A stretch of DNA of 5,568 bases, from NCBI GenBank assembly GCA_022709605.1, contig JAKLIM010000262.1:1-5568 (forward strand), read 5' to 3'. A model generated the notes under the pieces. The model was not told where the DNA came from. It did no database searches and saw nothing but the letters and a program-made list of their open reading frames with translations. The position numbers were made by a program, and so were the translations under genes. Source of the DNA: Bacteroidota bacterium (lineage in GTDB: Bacteria > Bacteroidota > Bacteroidia > Bacteroidales > Paludibacteraceae). Shown piece after piece: positions 1 through 5,360 of the stretch. Every line of letters begins with the position of its first letter. Position 1 is the first letter of the stretch.

Positions 1-77
1 AAGAATATGAATTTGCTTTACGGAAATTTCAATATAGAAATCATAATCAATGCTTACAATTAGCACTACAATTGTAT

Positions 78-142
78 CAGTGAATGATGTAATATATATA
101 CTTTCAAATGTAAAACATTGCGTTTATTATTTCCAACCTTTG
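78..142 (+). promoter_or_regulatory. Compound promoter/operator of the CHRD-like lipoprotein gene (shared architecture)
   Basis: Distal box CAGTGAA-TGA-TGTAA lies at 78-92, the second TGTAA at 109-113 (16 nt later), and a -7-like box AACCTTTG at 135-142. The Bacteroidota -7 consensus is TAnnTTTG, so only the first base differs. A TTG at 118-120 sits only 14 nt before the 8-base box, closer than the usual 17-23. The same arrangement occurs before four other genes in this window. The distance from TGTAA to TTTG is 25 nt here and 26 nt in the others. Transcription would start near 147, giving a leader of roughly 55-60 nt. The parts are seen directly; activator binding is inferred. Confidence 0.7.
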
Positions 143-144
143 CA

Positions 145-163
145 TTGTGAAGTTTATTCACAA
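145..163 (+). repeat. Perfect 7-bp inverted repeat at the presumed 5' end of the lipoprotein transcript
   Basis: TTGTGAA (145-151) and TTCACAA (157-163) are exact inverted copies separated by 5 nt. The site begins just after the -7 box, so it either forms a hairpin at the very 5' end of the mRNA, which could stabilise it, or is a two-fold symmetric operator. It resembles a CRP site (TGTGA/TCACA), but the central gap is 7 nt rather than 6. None of the other four promoters has it. Confidence 0.4.
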
Positions 164-203
164 CTGTGCCGCCAGTATGCGGTAATTTAAAAAATAAAAT
201 AAA

Positions 204-995
204 ATGAAAAATTTAATGATCATTACTTCAGTTTTGCTGATACTTTTTAGTACAGGATGTAAGGATGATGTTGTTGTACCGGCCGAGAAAACATCATACG
301 ATTTAACTGTCAGAGATTTACTTGGTGTGGCCGGAACTGTAACTTTTACCGAAACAAGCAGTACTTCTACAACTATCGACATTGAACTTACCGGTATTCC
401 ATCAGGAAGTCACCCGGCCGAACTTCGTTCAAACACGGCCATTGAAGGTGGTACCACTGCTATTGTTCTTAATCCGGTTGGACCTTCAGGTAAAAGTTCG
501 ACTTTGACTACTGCAATGACATACAATCAGTTAATTGCTTATGATGGTTTTGTTCAGGTTCATTTAAGTACTACTGAACCAAACACAGTAATTGCTATCG
601 GCGATATCGGTGGAAATGTAATAACTACTACAAAAGTAACGTACCCATTATCAACGGTTGGTACTTTCGGTGTTACCGGCAATGCGTTGTTCGAAAAAAG
701 AGTAAACGGAAACACATTGGTTACCTTAACCATGAATGGTTTACTTCCAAACGTAACTTATCCTGCCACTATTAATATTGGTTCAATTGCAACCATTGGT
801 GGTGGAGATATTAAAAAGACTTTGCAAAATGTAGATGGTAACACCGGAAAAAGTTATACAAATATCAGCAAATTAGACAACAATGTTGCTATCAGTTATG
901 CCAATTGGCTGGTTTATGTTGGTTACATTAACGTTTATTTCACTTCTGCAAATAATCTGAATATTATTGCGCAAGGCAATATTGGTGCAAATTAA
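204..995 (+). CDS. Surface lipoprotein with two CHRD-like repeats
   Basis: This 263-residue protein begins with a lipoprotein signal peptide: K3, hydrophobic residues 4-16, and lipobox S-T-G-C with the lipidated Cys19. Residues 20-22 are K-D-D, matching the acidic export signal that sends Bacteroidota lipoproteins to the cell surface. The rest is two similar units of about 110 residues (about 31-138 and 147-263). Each opens with a G-V-[AT]-G strand and ends with a G-[FY]-[VI]-x-V-[HY] strand plus a G-[DN]-I-G-[GA]-N motif. This ending is typical of CHRD domains, a beta fold first seen in chordin. Unit 1 keeps His70 and His120; the equivalent positions in unit 2 are not His (Y244 matches H120), so any metal site looks lost there. 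The start has an A-rich upstream region and no Shine-Dalgarno. It is a single-gene unit with its own promoter and terminator. Molecular function is unknown. Confidence 0.85.
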   Translation: MKNLMIITSVLLILFSTGCKDDVVVPAEKTSYDLTVRDLLGVAGTVTFTETSSTSTTIDIELTGIPSGSHPAELRSNTAIEGGTTAIVLNPVGPSGKSSTLTTAMTYNQLIAYDGFVQVHLSTTEPNTVIAIGDIGGNVITTTKVTYPLSTVGTFGVTGNALFEKRVNGNTLVTLTMNGLLPNVTYPATINIGSIATIGGGDIKKTLQNVDGNTGKSYTNISKLDNNVAISYANWLVYVGYINVYFTSANNLNIIAQGNIGAN

Positions 996-1011
996 TAAGT
1001 AAAAGATAAGC

Positions 1012-1051
1012 AAAGCGGGAATATGATGTAGAGTCATATTCCCGCTTTTTT
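1012..1051 (+). terminator. Strong intrinsic terminator between convergent genes
   Basis: A perfect 15-bp stem (arms 1012-1026 and 1034-1048, loop 7 nt) with core GCGGGAATATGA is followed by a T run on the plus strand. It lies 17 nt after the lipoprotein stop codon. On the minus strand the downstream sequence is only moderately T-rich, but the stem is strong enough that it may also end the transcript of the 59-residue protein, whose stop is at 1074. Confidence 0.93.
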
Positions 1052-1073
1052 ATAATCTTACTTTTTGCATTTT

Positions 1074-1253
1074 TTATTCAACTTCTTCTTCCTGATTTCG
1101 GGTTTTGCTTTTTGTGAAATAACTAACAATAAATCCGAAAATAGCGACTATTGCTACAAGATGAATATAAATGAAATTATCAAATAAAGTAAAAAGATAT
1201 ATCCAGCATACAACCAAGCCAATAGCAATTGAAAATATAATTTTTGAAAGCAT
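1074..1253 (-). CDS. Small two-helix membrane protein (59 residues)
   Basis: An ATG at 1253 opens a 59-codon frame ending in TAA at 1074-1076. The protein has two hydrophobic segments (about 4-22, containing VVCWIYLF, and about 27-46, containing IHLVAIVAIFGFIV). A hydrophilic tail rich in K/R and then Glu (TKSKTRNQEEEVE) ends it. This hairpin topology, with a Trp late in helix 1 and a His at the start of helix 2, recalls the Lmo0937-type/DUF5670 small stress-associated membrane proteins, but I see no firm family signature. The start is supported by an A-rich upstream region and an in-frame TAA 15 nt before it. The gene begins 57 nt after the universal stress protein gene on the same strand. 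No promoter motif or terminator lies between them, so they are probably co-transcribed from the promoter at 1825-1890. Confidence 0.68.
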   Translation of the reverse strand: MLSKIIFSIAIGLVVCWIYLFTLFDNFIYIHLVAIVAIFGFIVSYFTKSKTRNQEEEVE

Positions 1254-1310
1254 AATTAATGTTTTATTTTAGTGTTACATTTTAAAAAAATAGTATCTAT
1301 TTCAATATTG

Positions 1311-1769
1311 TTAATCCCGCTTTTTTGTAGGCACAATATACAACGGAATTGTAGTTTTCCGTAACACTTCTTCGGTAACACTTCCAATCAAAATGTTTTC
1401 CAACCATTTTTGACTGTGTGTGCCCATTACAATGCAATCGGCTTTCATTTCGGAGGCAGTTTCTAAAATCATTTCTACAAAATCACCTTCTTTTTGAATC
1501 GTTTTAATTTCCACATCACCTAAATGTTTCTTTACTTTTTCCAAAAATTTCTGCGACGCTGTTTCAAAAATTTGAATTGCTTCAAAGGAATCAACTGATT
1601 CAATTTGCCATACACCCATATTGGCAGAGGCCGATGCATACATGGCCGGATTGACCAGCACATGGAGCAATGTAACTTCAGCTCCCATCGCTTTAGCCAT
1701 TGAAAACCCGGCTTCGGCTATTTTCTTTGCTGTTGGATCGTAGTCCAATGCAATCAAAACTTTTTTCAT
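1311..1769 (-). CDS. Universal stress protein, UspA family
   Basis: This 152-residue single-domain protein has the usual Usp length and fold order. It opens with MKKVLIALDYDPTAKKIAE, the first strand carrying the conserved Asp9, and then has EVTLLHVL (31-38). The C-terminal nucleotide-binding segment at 113-147 reads IVMGTHS, nine residues, then GSVTEEVLRKTTIPLYIVP. The family ATP motif is G-x2-G-x9-G-[ST]. Here it is G116-x2-S119-x9-G129-S130, so the second Gly is Ser, which may alter nucleotide binding. There is no signal peptide, so it is cytoplasmic. Family members respond to starvation, low oxygen and other stresses. It is the first gene of a likely two-gene unit with the 59-residue membrane protein. 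Its promoter shares the compound element found before four other genes here. Confidence in the family is high; the trigger and partners are unknown. Confidence 0.95.
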   Translation of the reverse strand: MKKVLIALDYDPTAKKIAEAGFSMAKAMGAEVTLLHVLVNPAMYASASANMGVWQIESVDSFEAIQIFETASQKFLEKVKKHLGDVEIKTIQKEGDFVEMILETASEMKADCIVMGTHSQKWLENILIGSVTEEVLRKTTIPLYIVPTKKRD

Positions 1770-1824
1770 TGTGTTTGTTTTTTTATTCGTTAATGACTTT
1801 GGTAACTTATTATTTTACAGATCA

Positions 1825-1890
1825 CAAAGCTGCAAAATTTAAAGTATATAATATTTACAAATCGTTTGAAAAAACTTGCAAAATTCACTG
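1825..1890 (-). promoter_or_regulatory. Compound promoter/operator of the UspA-membrane protein unit
   Basis: Read on the minus strand: CAGTGAA-TTT-TGCAA at 1890-1876, second TGTAA at 1859-1855 (16 nt later), and CAGCTTTG at 1832-1825 as the -7-like box (26 nt from TGTAA to TTTG). The expected transcript start is near 1820, about 50 nt before the ATG. A competing housekeeping-like reading uses TTTG at 1861-1858 with AAATTTTG at 1840-1833 (17-nt spacer). The shared-element reading is preferred because its geometry repeats upstream of four other genes. Confidence 0.65.
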
Positions 1891-1971
1891 ATTGGAGGAA
1901 GTAGGAGAGGGTGTAAATGAATTTAAACTATCGCTAATATTTAGCTGATTTAGAAACCAAACAATAACCTA

Positions 1972-2058
1972 ATGAAATATAGAAGGTTAAAACTATTAAG
2001 AAAAACAGTAGGGTTTGTTAAGAATGTTTTTTATCTTTTTGGGGTGCAATTGAGGTAG
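1972..2058 (+). CDS. Possible 28-residue basic, hydrophobic peptide (doubtful)
   Basis: In the gene-poor stretch 1770-2110, one short frame reads MKYRRLKLLRKTVGFVKNVF and then eight more residues. It has seven Lys/Arg in the first 11 positions-plus-T12 region and a hydrophobic C-terminal half, so it could be a membrane-active peptide. The ATG follows an A-rich stretch (ACAATAACCTA), but there is no promoter match and a frame this short is expected by chance. The rest of 1891-2061 shows nothing else that I can support. Confidence 0.13.
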   Translation: MKYRRLKLLRKTVGFVKNVFYLFGVQLR

Positions 2059-2061
2059 CAA

Positions 2062-2096
2062 CTCTTTGAGATATAGGTAGTCTCTCTCAAAGAGAG
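2062..2096. repeat. Inverted repeat with two alternative hairpins beside the tandem array
   Basis: CTCTTTGAGA (2062-2071) and TCTCAAAGAG (2085-2094) form a perfect 10-bp inverted repeat with a 13-nt loop. The right arm can instead fold locally as CTCTCT/AGAGAG (2082-2087 with 2091-2096) over a CAA loop, so the two structures exclude each other. There is no T run, so it is not a standard terminator. It ends 15 bp before the 21-bp array begins and may mark the array's border or be an operator. Confidence 0.55.
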
Positions 2097-2110
2097 AATA
2101 TCTCTATCAA

Positions 2111-2299
2111 GTGATCGCAGTAAATTGGTGCGTGATCGCAGTGAATTGGTGCGTTATCACAGCGAATTGGTGTAACATCGCAGTGAAATGGCGCGGCATC
2201 GCAGTGAATTGGTGCGATGACGCAGTGAAATGGTGCGATGACGCAGTAAATTGGTGCAATTTAGCATCGAAACGGTGTAATATCGCTAATTCAATGTGT
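2111..2299 (+). repeat. Nine-unit 21-bp imperfect tandem repeat
   Basis: Nine contiguous 21-bp units start at 2111, 2132, 2153, 2174, 2195, 2216, 2237, 2258 and 2279. Each has a variable 3-bp lead (GTG, GTT, AAC, GGC, GAT, AAT) and the 18-bp core ATCGCAGTGAATTGGTGC. Core mismatches per unit are about 1, 0, 3, 2, 0, 3, 3, 8 and 10, so the array is sharp on the left and decays to the right. Units 1-2 and 6-7 look like recent pairs. It is richer in GC than its surroundings. Because 21 is a multiple of three, the plus strand stays open from a GTG at 2111 to a TAA at 2309-2311, encoding a heptad like x-I-A-V-N-W-C. I judge this incidental: no ATG, no upstream signals, and an implausible Trp/Cys-rich product. 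The core contains CAGTGAA, the same word as the promoters in this window, at the same 21-bp pitch. Confidence 0.93.
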
Positions 2300-2307
2300 A
2301 ACTACCC

Positions 2308-2553
2308 TTAATTCTCATGATTGTCACCACCCAAACTGTACAGATTATTTTCTTCATCTTCGCTGCCAATTTCTTCCTGAGCATCATCTAATTCAGAACC
2401 CGGCACATCTAAATCGCTGCCTGACAAATCATACACTGCATCCGCAATTTTTTCTCGAACTTTTTCTAATTTAAGTTTTCCGGCTTTTGAATTGTTTTTC
2501 TGACCAGCAAATCCTAAAACTGTAATTGGTTTTTTATTGAGTTTATATGACAT
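2308..2553 (-). CDS. Small acidic-tailed protein of unknown function
   Basis: The 81-residue product has sharply split charge. Residues 1-39 contain ten Lys/Arg and only three acidic residues. Residues 42-81 contain fourteen Asp/Glu and no Lys/Arg, with the segments SGSDLDVPGSELDDAQEEIG (44-63) and SEDEENNLYSLGGDNHEN (64-81). There is no signal peptide or membrane segment, so it should be cytoplasmic. From memory, short Bacteroidota proteins with a similar PGSELDDA...EDEENN-YSLGGDNH tail exist and are annotated only as hypothetical; I cannot verify this here. The spaced acidic residues could bind cations or a basic partner, but this is not a canonical EF-hand. The ATG at 2553 is fixed by an in-frame TAA about 20 nt upstream. 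It is a single gene with its own compound promoter. No hairpin terminator follows; transcription would run into the 21-bp array. Confidence 0.78.
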   Translation of the reverse strand: MSYKLNKKPITVLGFAGQKNNSKAGKLKLEKVREKIADAVYDLSGSDLDVPGSELDDAQEEIGSEDEENNLYSLGGDNHEN

Positions 2554-2638
2554 GATAGTAGTTATAAAAGTGATTTAATATTTTTTTTATGTATGGATAG
2601 TTTGTCAAAACAGCTTATCCATTACTTTTGCTTTTATA

Positions 2639-2704
2639 CAAAGATGAGTAAAACATCAACAAAATATCTTACATAGTTCAGATTCATAATTACATCTTTC
2701 ACTG
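2639..2704 (-). promoter_or_regulatory. Compound promoter/operator of the small acidic protein gene
   Basis: On the minus strand: CAGTGAA-AGA-TGTAA at 2704-2690, second TGTAA at 2673-2669 (16 nt later), and CATCTTTG at 2646-2639 as the -7-like box (26 nt from TGTAA to TTTG). The expected transcript start is near 2634, giving a leader of about 80 nt. The sequence before the second TGTAA (ATCTGAACTA) keeps a TGAA resembling the distal box. Confidence 0.72.
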
Positions 2705-2718
2705 ATTATCAAAATAAA

Positions 2719-2755
2719 ATGACCATCTTGAAAATTAATTTTTCAAGAGGGTCAT
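2719..2755 (-). terminator. Intrinsic terminator of the OmpA-family gene
   Basis: Arms at 2719-2734 and 2740-2755 form a 16-bp stem with one mismatch and a 5-nt loop. On the minus strand the stem is followed by TTTATTTT. It begins 23 nt after the stop codon at 2779. Confidence 0.88.
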
Positions 2756-2778
2756 CTAAATTTATTAGGTTTTTATTC

Positions 2779-4131
2779 TTATTTTTTTGCTGGAACAATA
2801 TCAATGATAACGGTTCGGTTGTAGAAACGTTCTTCGGGAAGATTATTTTCGAATGGCGCTTTATCTGCATTCATACCATAAGCAGTTGTTTCGAACTCAA
2901 CGCCGGTTTTGGAAGCAGCCAGCACCGATTTTTCTAATATGTTTCGGGTTTGAAGCGCTCTTTCTTCCGATAATTTCATGTTATAATCTTCACTACCTAT
3001 AATATCGGTATGGCCATGAATGATAACCGTACTATTGTTTTCAATCCGCGGAGTTACAACTTCTTTCAAAAATTTCTCGTACGTTGCTACCGTTTTCGAA
3101 GCATCGAAATCGAATAAAATACTATATCGAAGCGATTCTTCTTTCAATTCGGGACTGCGCACCAGATGTAATGTGCTTTCTTTACTTATTACAGCACCTT
3201 CGTTGGTGTTTCCACTCATCTTGACTTTATATTTTGCTTCACTTCGATTCCCAAGAATGGTATTTCCCAACACACTTTCCTGATTGCTGGTGAAAGGTCC
3301 ATACGTTTGTGAAATTCCCTGTTCGTCGGTAAGTTTTACATTCCACGATCTGAGGGGTTGATTTTTGTCCGACTTTGCACTGAACAGAACACGGCTATCC
3401 AAAGGATCGGCCTGAACGGCAATAATTTGAAGTGGCACCAATAAATCAACAGAATTACTCACAATATCAACACGGCGATCGCCTGCTCGGAGTAATGTTA
3501 AAAAATTGACACCTCCGGGTGCTTCTGAAGCAATGATGGGTTGATTTCTTCCTTCAGTATTAATTCTTGCGCTTTGTACACCAAAAACATCTACCAGATA
3601 ACGTTTTACCGATTCGGCATATTCTTTTCCTAATGCTGCACCGTTTCCGGCCGAAGCTCCTACCAAAGTAATCAGCGTAGTTGGATTTTGTTGCATTCTG
3701 TAACCCAAAATGTTCAGTATATTGTAGTAAACGTTCATTTGTTTTACAGAGCGGCCGGTCTGATCTTTTGTTTCTGATACATTTAGTTGTTCCAGATCAA
3801 AATTGAGCGCCTGCTGTTTGTTTAATTTTACATATCGGTTTGGAATTGCTGAAGATCCTTCTTCGAAAAATACATAATTACGAAGCGGAAAAGTTTCATT
3901 GATGGTTCGTTTTACCGGATTTGTAAGTGGAGCACGTGTAATTAATTTCACATCGCTTTTGTCGGTTGAATTTACTTCAGTTGTGTTTTTTAAAGGAATT
4001 GGAACTTTACAATGCCATGTTATAAGTGTAACAAATAACAGTATAAGACATTTACTGAAGAAACTGTAAAATTTTGCCTGCATATCGGAAGTAGTATTTC
4101 TTTGTTTAAATAGTAAAATATATTTTCTCAT
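2779..4131 (-). CDS. OmpA-family envelope protein with two OmpA-like domains
   Basis: The 450-residue protein has a hydrophobic export segment at 28-38 followed by Cys41. Cys41 may be lipidated, although the preceding L-I-T-W-H is a poor lipobox. Residues about 83-226 form an OmpA-like domain (FFEEGSSAIPNRY, then YYNILNILGYRMQQNP, LITLVGAS, RAGDRRVDIV) that lacks the GHTD and Arg residues needed to grip peptidoglycan. Residues about 230-330 look like a beta-sandwich linker (RSWNVKLTDEQG). Residues about 335-448 are a second OmpA domain with HGHTD (372-376), YNMKLSEERA (383-392, Arg391) and FYNRTVIIDIVP. This one keeps the Asp376 and Arg391 that bind diaminopimelate. The likely role is tethering the outer membrane to the cell wall. 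Two starts are possible: the ATG at 4131 or Met17 (4083), the latter giving a more normal signal peptide. It is a single gene with its own promoter and terminator. Confidence 0.92.
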   Translation of the reverse strand: MRKYILLFKQRNTTSDMQAKFYSFFSKCLILLFVTLITWHCKVPIPLKNTTEVNSTDKSDVKLITRAPLTNPVKRTINETFPLRNYVFFEEGSSAIPNRYVKLNKQQALNFDLEQLNVSETKDQTGRSVKQMNVYYNILNILGYRMQQNPTTLITLVGASAGNGAALGKEYAESVKRYLVDVFGVQSARINTEGRNQPIIASEAPGGVNFLTLLRAGDRRVDIVSNSVDLLVPLQIIAVQADPLDSRVLFSAKSDKNQPLRSWNVKLTDEQGISQTYGPFTSNQESVLGNTILGNRSEAKYKVKMSGNTNEGAVISKESTLHLVRSPELKEESLRYSILFDFDASKTVATYEKFLKEVVTPRIENNSTVIIHGHTDIIGSEDYNMKLSEERALQTRNILEKSVLAASKTGVEFETTAYGMNADKAPFENNLPEERFYNRTVIIDIVPAKK

Positions 4132-4201
4132 TGTTTCATTAATTTAAAAAATGGATATTGACAAGTTGTTCATATTGAAAAAATTGAAATATTTAACCAG
4201 A

Positions 4202-4267
4202 CAAATTTGAGACTTTTTTCCCGCAAAAGCATTACACCGGAATATGAATTTGTTACATCATTCACTG
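4202..4267 (-). promoter_or_regulatory. Compound promoter/operator of the OmpA-family gene
   Basis: On the minus strand: CAGTGAA-TGA-TGTAA at 4267-4253, identical over all 15 bases to the box before the lipoprotein gene. The second TGTAA is at 4236-4232 (16 nt later) and CAAATTTG at 4209-4202 is the -7-like box (26 nt from TGTAA to TTTG). A TTG lies 18 nt before TTTG, too close for a standard -33 element. The transcript start is expected near 4197, about 65 nt before the ATG. Confidence 0.72.
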
Positions 4268-4278
4268 CTTATGATGGA

Positions 4279-4321
4279 AAAAAGACCGCTCTGAGATTTT
4301 GATTCTCAGAGCGGTCTTTTT
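4279..4321 (-). terminator. Intrinsic terminator of the ice-binding-like gene
   Basis: A perfect 18-bp stem (arms 4279-4296 and 4304-4321, loop 7 nt) has core GACCGCTCTGAGA and T runs on both sides, so it can act in both directions. It lies 25 nt after the stop codon of the DUF3494 gene and isolates it from the OmpA promoter immediately downstream. Confidence 0.93.
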
Positions 4322-4346
4322 AAAAATTAAGTTGGATTAAATTCTT

Positions 4347-5318
4347 TTATTTCGAAATCAGTTTTCCGGTTTGAATTTTATTGTTTTTGCCTGCAATTTT
4401 GTAAAAATAAATTCCTGAAGGTAAATTAGTTTCAACCGTTGTTCTTGCATCTTTAATTGTTTTAACCACAACCATTTTACCCAATGCATTATAAATTTTT
4501 AATTGACTTGGGTTTGCAGCTGATGCATCCGGAATTGTAACAAGAACTGATCCATTCATTGGATTTGGAGAGAATTCAGCAACCGAACTTGTTTCTTTGC
4601 TGATAGCCGAAGTAAGAATGTAACTGCAATCCGGAACAAAAGCTATTAAGCTATCAACATTAATTGCGCCATTGGTAGATAATAATCGGCCTTCGAGATT
4701 TACACCTGAGTAAACGTAGAAAGCTGCATTATTTGCAATCATAGTCCCTTTCATTTTTGTTTGTGTAGCCATGGTTACCGCACCTTCCACAACCCAGTAA
4801 ATGTTACATGGATTGGCACCATTAATTAAAACAATCTCCGATAAAGCAGCAGTTGAGAAAGCTCCCCCGATTTTAAAGATAAACTCAGCTCTTGAATCTC
4901 CTTGTCCATTTAATATAAGTTCACCTATTAGACTTGATGCTGTACCTAATGCGTAAACTCCCGGATTTAATTCCTGACCAGCTCCTAAAGCTGGTAACAA
5001 AACTCCTGTTTGTGGGGCAGCAGTTAACTGATTATATACAACCGATAAATCATTGGCGGCTTGTATTGAAGTAGCATCGCCATCGTGTATTTCATGAACA
5101 CCGGTGGTAATTGCAAAATTTGTACTTCCACCACCGCCATTAGAGCCAATAAAACCATCCAAATTACTTAGTCCAACATTGTTCAACGCACCGTTTGATG
5201 TGAAAAGAACAAACTTTGCCGCACTAGCTAATGAAGGATTAATTTTTGCAAAACCTGATTCGGAGGGAATAAATAATAGTGCAACGGCTGTTACAAAATT
5301 AAGTAGATTCTTTTTCAT
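4347..5318 (-). CDS. DUF3494 ice-binding-like protein with T9SS sorting domain
   Basis: This 323-residue secreted protein has three parts. Residues 1-24 are a signal peptide (K2, K3, hydrophobic 8-17, likely cleavage after S-G-F-A). Residues about 28-230 are a DUF3494 (ice-binding protein type 1) beta-helix: it opens with AAKFVLFTSNGALNNVGLSNLDGFIGSN. Its hallmark comes late: NPCNIYWVVEGAVTMATQT, KGTMIANNAAFYVYSG, NLEGRLLSTNGAINVDS. Residues about 246-323 are a type A T9SS C-terminal domain (FSPNPMNGSVLVTI, LKIYNALGKMV, LPSGIYFYKI, KIQTGKLISK), which directs export across the outer membrane and usually anchoring or release. Cys171 and Cys231 could form a disulfide. Some family members inhibit ice recrystallisation; others are probably adhesins, and ice binding cannot be decided here. 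The start fits: A-rich upstream (AAAAAAATTCTAA), Lys-rich N-terminus. It is a single gene with its own promoter and terminator. Confidence 0.93.
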   Translation of the reverse strand: MKKNLLNFVTAVALLFIPSESGFAKINPSLASAAKFVLFTSNGALNNVGLSNLDGFIGSNGGGGSTNFAITTGVHEIHDGDATSIQAANDLSVVYNQLTAAPQTGVLLPALGAGQELNPGVYALGTASSLIGELILNGQGDSRAEFIFKIGGAFSTAALSEIVLINGANPCNIYWVVEGAVTMATQTKMKGTMIANNAAFYVYSGVNLEGRLLSTNGAINVDSLIAFVPDCSYILTSAISKETSSVAEFSPNPMNGSVLVTIPDASAANPSQLKIYNALGKMVVVKTIKDARTTVETNLPSGIYFYKIAGKNNKIQTGKLISK

Positions 5319-5360
5319 TTTAGAATTTTTTTATGTTACAATTGAATTATTGGAACCGTA

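Noticed and set aside
3..15. 13-base match GAATATGAATTTG shared with 4240-4252
   Set aside because: AT-rich word near chance level. Its position differs relative to the two promoters (upstream of the distal box at 78-92, downstream of it at 4253-4267), and the orientation relative to the genes is opposite.
1..82. Short open frames running in from the left edge (stops at 61-63 and 80-82)
   Set aside because: Two frames are open for only 20-26 codons, neither is recognisable, and one ends inside the operator. A preceding gene's tail cannot be supported.
158..382. 74-residue minus-strand frame
   Set aside because: It is antisense to the lipoprotein start and its promoter leader and has no coding features of its own.
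1700..1891. 63-residue plus-strand frame
   Set aside because: It is antisense to the uspA start and runs through its promoter; low-complexity product.
2111..2299. CRISPR array
   Set aside because: Units are contiguous at 21 bp with only a 3-bp variable lead; there are no spacers and no cas genes.
2593..2622. Inverted repeat ATGGATA/TATCCAT in the leader of the small acidic protein gene
   Set aside because: Only 7 bp with a 16-nt loop in AT-rich sequence; no other sign of a riboswitch or attenuator.
2719..2937. 72-residue plus-strand frame
   Set aside because: It begins inside the terminator hairpin and is antisense to the end of the OmpA-family gene.
3020..3283. 87-residue plus-strand frame
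   Set aside because: Lies wholly antisense to the OmpA-family gene, which has clear family motifs on the other strand.
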